Below, piece after piece: positions 1 through 8,840 of a DNA stretch of 64,000 nucleotides. Source of the stretch: Mycolicibacterium frederiksbergense (GTDB lineage Bacteria > Actinomycetota > Actinomycetes > Mycobacteriales > Mycobacteriaceae); the NCBI RefSeq assembly GCF_012223425.1, contig NZ_CP038799.1:2108001-2172000 (forward strand), written 5' to 3'. The position numbers were made by a program, and so were the translations under genes. Every line of letters starts with the position of its first letter. The stretch's first letter is position 1. The notes beneath the pieces are model-generated. The model searched no databases and had not been told where the DNA came from. It worked only from the letters and a program-made list of their open reading frames with translations.

Positions 1-72
1 ATCGACCACAAGTGTCTCAGCGCGCCTGGCTTCATTTGTGGCCGACGTCAGTCATCCCACTCAGGAGAATCG

Positions 73-1476
73 ATGCGGCACCTCACTTCATTTCTCACCG
101 CTGGGCTGCTTGCTTCGATGCTGGTCGTTGGCTCTTCGGGCACCGCAGTGGCCGGGCACGAAAGTGGTGATGGCGACACGCTTGCGGTTCTGACCGCTGC
201 CGTTGCCGAAGCCAACCAGCATGTTGCCGATATCGGCGCTGACATCCAACACCAGCAGGAGAGCGTCAATCGGGCCCTGGTCGAGGTTGCCAGTGCCCGC
301 GAGGCGCTCTCCGGGGCGCACCGCAGAACCGCCGAAAGCGAGAAGGCACTCGCCGACAGCCAGACCAACATCGACGCTGCCCAACAGCGATTCGACGAGT
401 TCGCCGCCTCCACCTATATGAGCGAGCCTTCCGGCGCACTGCCGCTGGCACGAAGCCCTGAAGACATCTTGTCGGCGGCCTCGACGCAGCAGATGTATCT
501 CATCGCTTTCAGCGGAGTGAAACACGACCTACGCCGCAGCCAGACCGAACGGGCCAACAGGCTCTCCGCCGTCAAGCAGGCCCAGCTGGATGCGGACGCC
601 GCAGCGGCCAAGGCGCAACGCCGACAGGACGGCGCCGTCGCCGAACTGCTCGCCGTACAGCAGGTATTCACAAACCAACAGTCTGACCTCGCACGGCTGG
701 CCGCCGGACGCGACGCCGCACAACGGCGACTCACTGCTGCCCGGCCGCTGCCCGGTGCCGCCCACACCCTCACTCCTGCGCCCTCTGGCGTCCCAGCGCT
801 GCCCAGCGGGCAGTGGGACCGTCCCAGCCCGTCTCCGGCGGACCGCGCCGGCGCCGAACAATGGGATACCACGCTGCCGATGGCGCCCAGCGCGAACGTG
901 ACCGGCGACCCGATCGCCGTCATAAATGCCGTTCTCAAAATCATGGCGACCTCGGCCCAACTGACCGCCGACATGGGCCGCAACTTCCTCACCAACAATC
1001 TGGGCATTTTGTCTCCGGCGACCGCTGCCGCCGACCCCGGCATCACCAATGGACGCATTCCCCGCCTGTATGGCCGCCAGGCCTCCGAATTCGTGATCCG
1101 ACGCGCCACGTCGCAACTCGGAGTTCCCTATTCGTGGGGTGGCGGCAACGCCAACGGACCCTCGCGGGGCATCGATCAGGGAGCCAACACCGTCGGCTTC
1201 GACTGCTCAGGACTGATGCTGTACGCCTTCGCCGGCGTCGGCATCAAACTCGACCACTACTCCGGATCGCAATACAACGCCGGCCGCAAGATTCCGTCAT
1301 CGCAGATGCGGCGCGGTGACCTGATCTTCTACGGCCCCAGCGCCAGCCAACACGAAGCCATGTATCTCGGCGACGGAATGATGATCGAAGCCCCCTACAC
1401 GGGATCGGTCGTCAAGATCTCGCCTGTGCGGACCTCCGGCATGACGCCCTACGTCACGCGCTTGATCGAGTACTGA
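73..1476 (+). CDS. RipA-like NlpC/P60 peptidoglycan endopeptidase
   Basis: This is a secreted cell-wall hydrolase of the mycobacterial RipA type, a family that cleaves stem peptides of peptidoglycan at the septum. Residues 1-28 form a signal peptide. Residues 30-230 are Ala/Gln/Glu-rich and likely a coiled coil, followed by a Pro/Ala-rich linker. The C-terminal NlpC/P60 domain (about 335-467) keeps a catalytic triad: Cys378 in FDCSGL, His427 in SQHEAMYLG and Glu439 in MIEAP. The spacing equals that of M. tuberculosis RipA, each residue five positions earlier. The length (467 aa) also matches. An AGGAGA ribosome site sits just before the ATG. Unlike the usual ripA-ripB pair there is no second NlpC gene next to it; it lies alone beside Tn7-like ends, so it may be an extra, mobile copy. 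Function is assigned by family; the role of this copy is inferred. Confidence 0.9.
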   Translation: MRHLTSFLTAGLLASMLVVGSSGTAVAGHESGDGDTLAVLTAAVAEANQHVADIGADIQHQQESVNRALVEVASAREALSGAHRRTAESEKALADSQTNIDAAQQRFDEFAASTYMSEPSGALPLARSPEDILSAASTQQMYLIAFSGVKHDLRRSQTERANRLSAVKQAQLDADAAAAKAQRRQDGAVAELLAVQQVFTNQQSDLARLAAGRDAAQRRLTAARPLPGAAHTLTPAPSGVPALPSGQWDRPSPSPADRAGAEQWDTTLPMAPSANVTGDPIAVINAVLKIMATSAQLTADMGRNFLTNNLGILSPATAAADPGITNGRIPRLYGRQASEFVIRRATSQLGVPYSWGGGNANGPSRGIDQGANTVGFDCSGLMLYAFAGVGIKLDHYSGSQYNAGRKIPSSQMRRGDLIFYGPSASQHEAMYLGDGMMIEAPYTGSVVKISPVRTSGMTPYVTRLIEY

Positions 1477-1675
1477 CAGCCAGACGTCGACGATGACGGG
1501 GGCCGCGGAGTAGTCAGCTCGCCCGGCGTAGCCGCTGCGAACCGGATGCTCCTCCCGTCCCGCCCTGCTCGGTTCTGCCCGGCCGCGCACCAGCGTGGAA
1601 GAGCGCCGTCGCGGCGGCAATGGCTCAAGCCGGGAGCTAATGACCACCCGTGGGCGATACGGAGAGCAGCTGGTT

Positions 1676-1750
1676 TCGTCATTCAAGTGTCATCTGCGAC
1701 ATTTGGTGACATCTCAAATGACCAAATGACATCGACTTTGACAATCGACA
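1676..1750 (-). repeat. Right-end-like sequence of a second, related Tn7-like element
   Basis: The 17-mer ACTTTGACAATCGACAG at 1735-1751 is identical to the right terminus of the large element (24378-24394), in the same orientation. Further inward, both share CATCTCAAATGAC (1710-1722 here) and a series of GACATC-like repeats at similar spacing. It therefore looks like the right end of another element whose body extends leftward, toward the RipA-like gene and off the window. Only 8 bp (1751-1758) separate it from the left end of the large element. No tns genes of this second element are visible. Confidence 0.6.
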
Positions 1751-1758
1751 GTGGTGGC

Positions 1759-1860
1759 TGTCGATCGTCAAACTGGATGGCGAACCTCACCTCTCCTAAC
1801 TGCGCCTCTTTCCGATTGTCACACAGGTGGCGGGGCGGTTTCAGTCATCCAAGTGGCGGA
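1759..1860 (+). repeat. Left end of the Tn7-like element
   Basis: It begins TGTCGATCGTCAAA, matching the inverted right terminus with one mismatch in 14. A GATGGCGAAC motif at about 1778 resembles the GATGGCAAC repeats in the right end. GATTGTCACACAGGTGGCG (around 1815) and CATCCAAGTGGCGG (about 1848) are weaker candidate transposase sites. The region between the RipA-like gene and the broken nitrilase gene (1477-1931) holds only these two transposon ends and no convincing gene. Confidence 0.6.
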
Positions 1861-1931
1861 AGTCAGAACGGTACGGTGGTGCCAGTCGTCAGTGCGGCGT
1901 GCTAAACCAGAGCGCCACCATCGACAACACG

Positions 1932-2782
1932 CTACTTCGTGCCCGGCGCCGGCGACGACGCCTCGCCCAGCCCGAACATCGAGGCGTATTCCCCACTCAC
2001 CGCGGCGTTCATGCGGGCGTCCCAGCCGCGCGGATCGAACGGCCGCGAGTGCGACTCGATGTCGGCAATTACGAGCCCGACCGTCTGGGAGTCGGCGGCG
2101 GCGAGCACCGCGCCGTCGGGGTCAAGGATGCGGCTACACCCCAGGGCGAAGCGCCCCTGTTGCTCCCTGCGACGTCCGCCTGGACGATCGACACCGTGTT
2201 ATCGACGGCGCGCGCGACGGCCAACGTTTCACCCCTGGTGCGGAACCTGTTCTTCAAGGTGCTGTCTCGGCGGAGATGGCCGCTATTGGTCGGCACCAGA
2301 ATCAGCTCCGCACCCTTATTCGCGAGTATCCGCGCTGGTTCGGCGTACCAGATGTCGTTGCAGATGAGGATCCCGAACACGGTGTCGCGGAACGCGATGA
2401 CCGGTAGTTCGGTTCCGGCGCTGATCGCTGTGCGATAGCCCGGGTACACCTTGCGCTGCACTAATTGTATTGCGCCGTCGGCGACGAACGCGACTGAGCT
2501 GTAGAGCTTTCCGGTTTCTGCGCGCTCAGTGAAGCCGATAACCGAAGCGACGGGCGAGGACACCACTGGCGCGAGCAGACGAGCCAACTCTCGTACGCTC
2601 ACTGCGACTTCTGCAGGAGACTGGCCGTCAGATTCGTACGCGAGCCCACCGAGGAAGCTTTCCGGGCAGCACAACAGCTCGACGCCTTCACCCTCGCACT
2701 GCTGAAGTTGTCGTTGAATCAACTCGACGGCTTGGCCGAACCCAAACGGCAGATACGGACCCTGGTAAGCAGCCACCCTCAT
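1932..2782 (-). pseudogene. Carbon-nitrogen hydrolase (nitrilase superfamily), frameshifted
   Basis: The protein would be a cytoplasmic amidase-type hydrolase of about 283 aa. The Glu-Lys-Cys triad is present: Glu41 in CPESFLGG, Lys111 in VQRKVYPG and Cys141 in ILICNDIWYAEP. The original frame ends early at about 2069. From about 2155-2168 the next frame carries the expected continuation, QQGRFALGCSRILDPDG and a C-terminal stretch ending at a TAG at 1932-1934. One base appears to be missing in the AGGGAGCAACAGGGG context. All active-site residues lie upstream of the break, but the last strands of the fold would be lost. This is either a recently disabled cargo gene or a sequence error. It is the first gene inside the left end of the element. 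Confidence 0.8.
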
Positions 2783-2936
2783 GCCAGGCAGCCTTTCATG
2801 CGGCGAGCCCCCTTGTGGTCAGGCTGCGGTCGGCCGGATCACCGAAAGAAATCGGGCGATCGATCACCAGCTCGGAGCTTGGATGGGCAGGCTATCAGCG
2901 ATCTCCAGGATCAAAACAGTTGCAAGAGTTCGACGT

Positions 2937-3470
2937 TCAGAGCTGTACGTGAATGTAAGCGATTCTATCCGCTGCGCGTGCCGCACCCGCGATTGCGCTT
3001 TGTAACATGTCCCGTTCAGCCTTGGAAATTTGCTTCTTGCTGAATCGTTCGAGCTTCAGTTCGTCTCGAATGATGTTCTCCGCGAGTACTTCGTTGTTGG
3101 TGCGAGCATGCTTCACGCGGAGGTCTTCGATAGCGCTTACGAGTTTGACCAGCCTGCTCGCAGACTCAACCGCGACTGGTATCGCCGTTTTGGCTGCGAC
3201 AACGACATCCAGCGGTGAGTTATACGAAAGCTTCTCAACGTTGAAACCTAGCGATGCAGATAACGCGCCTTCGTAGACGCTCTTGAAACTGCGGGGCTCA
3301 CCGAGTTTGAGCTCCTCCCATTCGAAGAAGGTCGCAAGGGTCGAGACAAAGACCAAGCTGTGAAGATCCATCAAATTAGAAGCAAGCTGCGGAATTAGTA
3401 ACGGTGCCTCGCCGTCATTGTTAGTAATGCTGAGAACGACGGTGTCGCCCCCTGTCGACGATTCCGACAC
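2937..3470 (-). CDS. Hypothetical protein, possible cargo gene
   Basis: I do not recognise this family. The GTG start at 3470 is chosen because a GGAGG ribosome site lies 8 bases upstream; frames starting further up would overlap the divergent gene and have no such site. The 177-aa product begins SESSTGGDTVVLSI. It has a mixed N-terminal half and a helical, charged C-terminal half with many Lys, Arg and Glu. No signal peptide or membrane segment is evident. Base composition is lower in GC than the mycobacterial genes to the right, in keeping with acquired cargo. It is divergent from the membrane-anchored unknown gene at 3610, with about 140 bp between them that could hold both promoters. Confidence 0.6.
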   Translation of the reverse strand: MSESSTGGDTVVLSITNNDGEAPLLIPQLASNLMDLHSLVFVSTLATFFEWEELKLGEPRSFKSVYEGALSASLGFNVEKLSYNSPLDVVVAAKTAIPVAVESASRLVKLVSAIEDLRVKHARTNNEVLAENIIRDELKLERFSKKQISKAERDMLQSAIAGAARAADRIAYIHVQL

Positions 3471-3609
3471 GTTTGATTCCTCCAGTGAGCCGCTACGTTT
3501 CTGACATTGAAGCAGAACTAGAGCCGCGGTCTGGGTATTCTGCGTGCTGTCACATCGGTGCAGGATGTCATCAGCGCAGGCCGCGACCATACTGATTAGT
3601 GTGCACGTC

Positions 3610-4098
3610 ATGTGGGTCTACACGTTGATTGCCACTGTGCTGGGTGGCATTGGTACTAGTCTGAGCATCTACAACGTCTGGTATGCCCGGCGTGAGCCGG
3701 TCCGTCGCAACCAAGCAGCGTTGAGGGCGGAACTGGACGCGAAGCTCGAACACATCGAGGACATGCTCGACAAGCCGCGACGCGTTATGGAAGACCGGAT
3801 GACCGGACGCGACCTCGGGGCTCGCCTGGACATTGAGGCACGCGAACTCGACAAGCTAGCCCGTCCTTTGCTTGCGCCGACGCCGATCAATATCGGCAAG
3901 ATCAGCGCGCAATTGAGGGCAATCAACGCCATTTGGTCTGAATTCCCTAATGGCGACGTGCCGGTCGATCAGCGTCTACATGCAAAGGCTCAACTAGACC
4001 TTGCCGCGCGATACGTCGTGTCCGCACGGCAGGGGCTGATGAAGATTGAGCAGGGCGCGATCCGGCACAAAGCTCAGTTCAAGGCGCTGCGTTCGTAG
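3610..4098 (+). CDS. Hypothetical protein with one N-terminal membrane segment
   Basis: This is a 162-aa protein of unknown function. It starts with a hydrophobic segment (roughly residues 2-22, VYTLIATVLGGIGTSLSIYNV), then has a basic patch and a long helical cytoplasmic domain rich in Arg, Glu, Ala and Leu. An upstream in-frame ATG at 3544 is possible, but it would extend toward the divergent gene and add a non-conserved-looking lead, so the ATG at 3610 directly before the hydrophobic segment is preferred. A strong hairpin follows its stop codon. The neighbour at 2937-3470 is divergent. The two may act together, but nothing in the sequence shows what they do. Confidence 0.6.
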   Translation: MWVYTLIATVLGGIGTSLSIYNVWYARREPVRRNQAALRAELDAKLEHIEDMLDKPRRVMEDRMTGRDLGARLDIEARELDKLARPLLAPTPINIGKISAQLRAINAIWSEFPNGDVPVDQRLHAKAQLDLAARYVVSARQGLMKIEQGAIRHKAQFKALRS

Positions 4099-4106
4099 GA
4101 AAGGCG

Positions 4107-4145
4107 ACGTAGCGACCGCCGCCACCAGGGCGGCGGTCGCTACGT
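4107..4145 (+). terminator. Strong hairpin terminator
   Basis: A perfect 17-bp inverted repeat (ACGTAGCGACCGCCGCC at 4107-4123, complement at 4129-4145) has a 5-base loop and lies 9 bases after the stop of the gene ending at 4098. There is no T-run, which is common for mycobacterial terminators. Confidence 0.8.
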
Positions 4146-4536
4146 GTGTCCCCGTTCCCCGGTCGTAGTCCCTCCGCGCCAACGGACGACTCACCTGTTG
4201 CCGCACCGCTTGGGGGACCGGCACTGCCGTGAGCGCGGCGTCAGCGCCACCGCAGGCACCGGCGGCGCCTAGCCCTCAAGGACCGCCCGAGCCGCCTCCC
4301 GCCCCAACGACACCTTGCAGCCGACGGTGCCACATGCCACCTCGTCGCCGACGACACCTGTCAAGACCTCTCAGACCGACCGAGTGGCCGCCTACATCAC
4401 CGTCTGTTCGTTCCGGCGCGGAGGACCATAACGCGGACGGCAGCTCCACTAGCGCCTCTATGTATGCGTATTGAAGGCCACCCACAGTGCCCGTCTGGTA
4501 CAAACTTCGCCAGGTGTGTGGCTTTAAGCTGGACAG
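4146..4536. other. Non-coding interval
   Basis: This is a 391-base gap between the hairpin and the protease gene. A proline-rich reading frame at 4229-4474 lacks a ribosome site and has no family features. I see nothing else certain. The promoter of the protease gene is expected near 4450-4530. Confidence 0.5.
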
Positions 4537-5646
4537 ATGACGGAAGCGAGCGGATCCCGTGGGGCCAACGAACCTGTCGTGATCCGAGCTGAGCCCGCTA
4601 GAATGGTCCTTCCCCCGCATGCTCCCGGCTTCCTCGAAATTCGCGTACGAATCGCGCAGGCAGCGATGCGCTTCTTTGATCCTGCACAGCCAAACCCTTA
4701 CGCCGATGCACTCGGCAAACCCGCCTATGACCGCGACAACTCACTAACGGGTGAGGACTTTCGCCAACACCTGCTTGCCGATGAAACCTTCTTCACCGAG
4801 TTGCATTCCGTTCTCATACACCCACTCCTGCGGGATATGGCTCGTGCAGACCTTCTGTACGACCACGGGATCAGTCGAGCAACAGATGGCGTGCTCGGGC
4901 ATGCCTACCAAGCGATCCCCAGTTCGATCACCAATGCTCAACGCGGCGGCAGTCTTTGGCTATCGCGTGCGCTGGGTCCCACGATGATCATCGAGAAATA
5001 CGGGTCCGTTACAGCACACATGACCGGCACTACGCCCGATGGCGACGTGACGAATGCCAGCGGCCTTGTGTTGGATCCTGGCCATATCTTGACCAACGCA
5101 CACGTTGTACGAGACTGCACGCTAGATGCCACGATCGCCGCGCCGGCACCGCACACGCCTACGGAAGGCGCATTGCAAACAGCATTTCACATCACCCTTC
5201 GCACAGATGATGCCCTTATACACCCGACAATCGACGTCGCAGTCATCCCCGTTGACACGAAAGGTCCACCTTTTAAGGCACTCTCGGGTGTGGCGTTTCG
5301 AGACCCACAATGGTCCGACGAGACATACGTTTTCGGTTATCCACCGATTTCAACACTCGACAGTCCGTACCTCGTCGTTCAGCGAGGTGAGGTGGTCAAT
5401 CCGGCAGTGAGGTCCCGCGAGGACGAACAGTTCTTCCTCTACTCTTCGATAGCCCGACCCGGAAACAGCGGCGGACCAGTCGTTGCTCAGGACGGCCGCG
5501 TTGTCGGGTTGGTCACCCGCGACCTGCCCGACGCTAGACAGATCGCTTCGCCTTTCTATGGAGGCGTCTCCGCAGGGCAAATCCGCATCGCACTAGGCGA
5601 TTTAGGGGTCGCGGACCTGATCCATTGGGAGGACTGGCACTACTGA
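4537..5646 (+). CDS. Trypsin-like serine protease
   Basis: The 369-aa protein has no signal peptide, so it is probably cytoplasmic. The N-terminal half (about 30-150) is unassigned. A trypsin-like domain covers about 155-360 with a full catalytic triad: His189 in ILTNAHVV, Asp233 in TIDVAVIPVD and Ser311 in RPGNSGGPVV. Intracellular trypsin-fold proteases with extra N-terminal domains are frequent in bacterial defence loci. Being transposon cargo next to a DUF4238 gene fits that, but the role is inference. The oxyanion-hole motif GNSGGP is intact, so activity is expected. Codon use and GC are lower than in the core chromosome genes. Confidence 0.85.
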   Translation: MTEASGSRGANEPVVIRAEPARMVLPPHAPGFLEIRVRIAQAAMRFFDPAQPNPYADALGKPAYDRDNSLTGEDFRQHLLADETFFTELHSVLIHPLLRDMARADLLYDHGISRATDGVLGHAYQAIPSSITNAQRGGSLWLSRALGPTMIIEKYGSVTAHMTGTTPDGDVTNASGLVLDPGHILTNAHVVRDCTLDATIAAPAPHTPTEGALQTAFHITLRTDDALIHPTIDVAVIPVDTKGPPFKALSGVAFRDPQWSDETYVFGYPPISTLDSPYLVVQRGEVVNPAVRSREDEQFFLYSSIARPGNSGGPVVAQDGRVVGLVTRDLPDARQIASPFYGGVSAGQIRIALGDLGVADLIHWEDWHY

Positions 5647-5807
5647 CAGCACCACTGCTGTCGAGTCAAGGTCCTTGCAACACAGCGCCGCGGCCGGCCC
5701 GGTGCTGCGTCGACCATCATCACTGCGCACCTTCAAGTGGGCTCGGAAGGGCTGCAACAAGATCCCGATCGCGAATTCACGCCGGAAGGGGTCGTACGAT
5801 CCAGGTT

Positions 5808-6716
5808 GTGCCATCTACACCGACGAAACACCACTTCGTACCGCAGATGCTTCTTCGTCGATTCGCACACGATGGCCGTCTCTGGCACTTCTCAATCGAG
5901 CGAGACGAGCGCTTGCGACTAACGAGCCCGCGTGAAATGGGACACGTCAACAACGGACACACCATAGTCACGAAAGACGGAGAGCGGGACCAATCATCGC
6001 TTGAGCAAGCCATGAGCAACATTGAGGGTGCCGCAAGCGCTGCAATTGCCGCAATCGAGAACAGTCCGGACATGGCGATCGTCCCCCCGGGGCTCGCCGA
6101 GGCCATTGCATGGCTCGCCAGTCTCCAAGAATCTCGAAGCAGGGCTTACCTCGGATACGTGGCGGCAAAAGCAGGGTTGTCTAAGAAGGGCGATCCGTTC
6201 AAGGGGACGATGGGTGAGCTTCAAACGATGCTCTTGCGTGCCGGCGTCATGGGAGTCCTGGACGCATGGAACCTGCGCGACGACCACTCAATCAGGCCGA
6301 AGGATAGGTGGGACTCTGTAACACACGCCCTCTTGGGAATGCGTTGGGAAGCAATACGATACCCCGACCCATGCCTGGTGGTGTCCGACGCATTCGCCGC
6401 CCAGTATGGAATCAGGCCAGATTCACCGAGTACGTTCGAACACAATCCACACTTGGCGGAGTTCGGGCTGAATACGCCGTTGTGGGCCGCAGAAGGAGTG
6501 ACTATCGCCCTGACGCCGCGTCTGGCGATCAGTCTTCAGCGCGACGGGACAGCTCGCACTATGCCGGCTGCAGACGTCAACATGCACACAATCAGATCCG
6601 CCCGATCATTTCTGGCGTTTCCATCTAACTTTAAACCGAGCGATGTGATGCCGGCTTGGATCACATGGATCGCGGAGGCAAAGACCATACGGCGAGCACT
6701 GCCGAAGTCGCTGTGA
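5808..6716 (+). CDS. DUF4238 domain-containing protein
   Basis: The product (302 aa) carries the DUF4238 signature near its N-terminus: KHHFVPQMLLRRF at residues 6-18, followed by a strand-turn WHFSIER segment. The family has no settled biochemical function. The GTG start at 5808 places the signature where the family has it; a longer reading frame reaches back to 5625 and overlaps the protease gene, but its extra residues look like non-coding translation. It follows the protease on the same strand after 161 bp, so the two could be co-transcribed. No signal peptide or membrane segment is seen. Confidence 0.75.
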   Translation: MPSTPTKHHFVPQMLLRRFAHDGRLWHFSIERDERLRLTSPREMGHVNNGHTIVTKDGERDQSSLEQAMSNIEGAASAAIAAIENSPDMAIVPPGLAEAIAWLASLQESRSRAYLGYVAAKAGLSKKGDPFKGTMGELQTMLLRAGVMGVLDAWNLRDDHSIRPKDRWDSVTHALLGMRWEAIRYPDPCLVVSDAFAAQYGIRPDSPSTFEHNPHLAEFGLNTPLWAAEGVTIALTPRLAISLQRDGTARTMPAADVNMHTIRSARSFLAFPSNFKPSDVMPAWITWIAEAKTIRRALPKSL

Positions 6717-6940
6717 ACTTCGGCAGCGCTGGTCCTCTCCTTGCCCTGAAGCCCGCGCTGAAGACGTGACACGCACCTCGGACAGCCGGCCCGCGACACC
6801 TATCGAGGCATAACGCGCTTAATCTGCAACGGGCCGAAGTATCGCTCCCGGCCGGACTGGGTGCACTTCAGAATTCTCAGCTAGGACACGCCGGTACTTC
6901 ATTTCCTGTCATTTCTGCGCATATGTGCTTCACTGTTCAC

Positions 6941-7687
6941 ATGACGCAGTGGGACGCAGCTGCCAGTGAGCAGCTCGCAGCAATCGTTGAGCACCTACAG
7001 GGTAAGCAAGTGATCTCCCTACTAGAAACGATCGCCGCTTCTGTATGGCGCGCTAACACAGCCAGATACGAGCCCAGCGATCTAGGCGATACTCCGCGAT
7101 CGTTAGGCATCACAGCTGCGGAAAACTTCCGTGAGCTCGCTCTTCGGCAAATATGGCACCCGGCCCGTACCGCCAAGATTGGTCGAGACGTGCATGTAAC
7201 TGCACCGAATGGCTCGCTGCTAGTCCAGTCTGGTGGCATCAATCTGCTAGTGAAGAAGGCCGGGCCCATGGTCACTTTGGCGGAGCCGGACTGGAGTGAA
7301 TTCGATTGGTCGGCAGAAAGCGACGTGCGTCGAGCGGCCGCTCGAAACAATAGAACTCGGTATAACCCTTTTCAGATCGGTAGCGGCACACTGTTTGACG
7401 GCTTGTTCCCTGCAGAGGGCGACCCCAAAGCGCTCCGCGACGTTATTCTTGTTTGGGCAGGGGGCTGGTCGAGCCCGAACACCGCAGGGTGGCTCGGAAT
7501 CCCAACGGAAAGCCCCGACTATCCTTGGTTAGCAACGCAACAACTATGGTGGCATAGAGGTGATACCGGGAATGCAACCCGTGGTCGCAATGAATCAACG
7601 GATTCCAGCACTGATAGCTTTGAACGGCGACCGGCGCCAACACCTGAGGTGCGACTCAAGCCGAGGCCGAAGTCAGCTGGAGAATGA
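6941..7687 (+). CDS. Unknown protein coupled to an XRE-ImmA gene
   Basis: This 248-aa protein matches no family I can name. Its stop overlaps the start of the XRE-ImmA/IrrE gene by 4 bp (ATGA), so the two are translationally coupled. The N-terminal 100 residues look helical, the middle has a strand-rich stretch with Gly-Pro turns, and a Trp-rich segment follows (ILVWAGGWSSPNTAGWLGIP near residue 175). The C-terminal 40 residues are polar and probably disordered. An ATG at 6923 is also possible. Two-gene units with an XRE-ImmA partner often behave as toxin-antitoxin or stress-switch pairs, which would make this the candidate effector; that is inference from gene order only. Confidence 0.65.
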   Translation: MTQWDAAASEQLAAIVEHLQGKQVISLLETIAASVWRANTARYEPSDLGDTPRSLGITAAENFRELALRQIWHPARTAKIGRDVHVTAPNGSLLVQSGGINLLVKKAGPMVTLAEPDWSEFDWSAESDVRRAAARNNRTRYNPFQIGSGTLFDGLFPAEGDPKALRDVILVWAGGWSSPNTAGWLGIPTESPDYPWLATQQLWWHRGDTGNATRGRNESTDSSTDSFERRPAPTPEVRLKPRPKSAGE

Positions 7688-8823
7688 GCGACATCAGTGA
7701 TGCAATGCGCGCGGCACGTCGACGTCGAGTCAGCGGGTCGGTATCAACCTTTAGCGGTGCACGATTGTCCATCGCCCGGCGGATGGCCCGGATGTCGCGT
7801 GCCGAACTCGCGGCGTTGGTTGATATCTCGCCCACAGCTATTACTCAGTTGGAGCGCGACCAGTACCGTCCGACTACCGCAGTAGCGGCTGAGCTCGCAC
7901 TCAGCCTCGGCGTGCCCGGACAGTTCCTGCAACGCAGCGTGAGTGATCAGACGATACCGGCCTCGGCAGCACACTTTCGCTCCCTGCGAGCTACGCCTGC
8001 GATAAGTCGTGAACAGGCGTTGGCATACGCTGACCTCGCCTTGGAAGTCTTGTCTGGTATCGAAGATTATGTCGATCTTCCGCCGGCGGATCTCCCATCC
8101 TTGAAGGGATACGTGGGCGAGATTTCTAGAGCTGACGCCGAACGCGCGGCGGCTGAAGCCCGGCAGATGCTGGGTGTCGCGGAAGGTCCTGTCCCTCATG
8201 TGGTGAGACTGCTTGAGGCCCAAGGCGTACTTGTGCTCAGGTACCCCAGTGACCAGTTCGATCACCGGGTGGATGCATTCTCAACTTCGGCGACCCGTCG
8301 TCCTGTTGTGCTGCTGTCTTCGACGAAGGCCGACAAGGCACGCAGCCGCTTCGACAGCGCTCACGAGCTCGGGCACCTGCTTCTACATCCAGACGCAGAA
8401 CCGGGTTCGAAGCTGATTGAGGGTCAAGCCCAGGACTTCGCTGCCGCGTTCCTGGCGCCAGCTGATCAAGTAATTGACGACCTTCCCCGCACTCTCGACT
8501 GGGATGCGTTCCACGCGGCGAAGAGGCGGTGGGGTGTAAGTTTGCGCGCGCTCGTCTATCGCGCGCGGACATTGGGCCTACTTTCGGATTCGATGTATAG
8601 GCGGGCCAACATAACGCTTTCTACTTGGGGTACGCCGGAACCCGGGCCGTTGGGTCCTCCGGAATACCCGTCTCTTCTGGGCACCGCGGTCGCGCTTCTC
8701 GCTGAACACAACGTCACTACCGCCGAACTTGCACAGCACGCCGCTTTACCAGACGAACACTTCGCCATGGTCGTCGCGGCGGCGACCGACAGCCGACCGA
8801 AGATCGTGCCGACACCGTTCTGA
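7684..8823 (+). CDS. XRE-family regulator fused to ImmA/IrrE-type metallopeptidase
   Basis: The 379-aa protein joins a Cro/XRE helix-turn-helix (about 27-82) to an ImmA/IrrE zinc peptidase domain (about 150-300). The zinc-binding HExxH is present as HELGH (His227, Glu228, His231). Members of this family bind DNA and cleave a repressor or antitoxin partner, as in the ICEBs1 ImmA and Deinococcus IrrE systems. It is coupled to the unknown gene upstream by an ATGA overlap. Its likely job is to control that gene or its own operon. An IS481-family element has inserted 13 bp after its stop codon. Confidence 0.9.
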   Translation: MSDISDAMRAARRRRVSGSVSTFSGARLSIARRMARMSRAELAALVDISPTAITQLERDQYRPTTAVAAELALSLGVPGQFLQRSVSDQTIPASAAHFRSLRATPAISREQALAYADLALEVLSGIEDYVDLPPADLPSLKGYVGEISRADAERAAAEARQMLGVAEGPVPHVVRLLEAQGVLVLRYPSDQFDHRVDAFSTSATRRPVVLLSSTKADKARSRFDSAHELGHLLLHPDAEPGSKLIEGQAQDFAAAFLAPADQVIDDLPRTLDWDAFHAAKRRWGVSLRALVYRARTLGLLSDSMYRRANITLSTWGTPEPGPLGPPEYPSLLGTAVALLAEHNVTTAELAQHAALPDEHFAMVVAAATDSRPKIVPTPF

Positions 8824-8840
8824 CCGAGACCAGGTGCTAG

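Noticed and set aside
4229..4474. Proline-rich 81-aa gene
   Set aside because: No ribosome site, no recognisable family, composition explained by GC-rich sequence.
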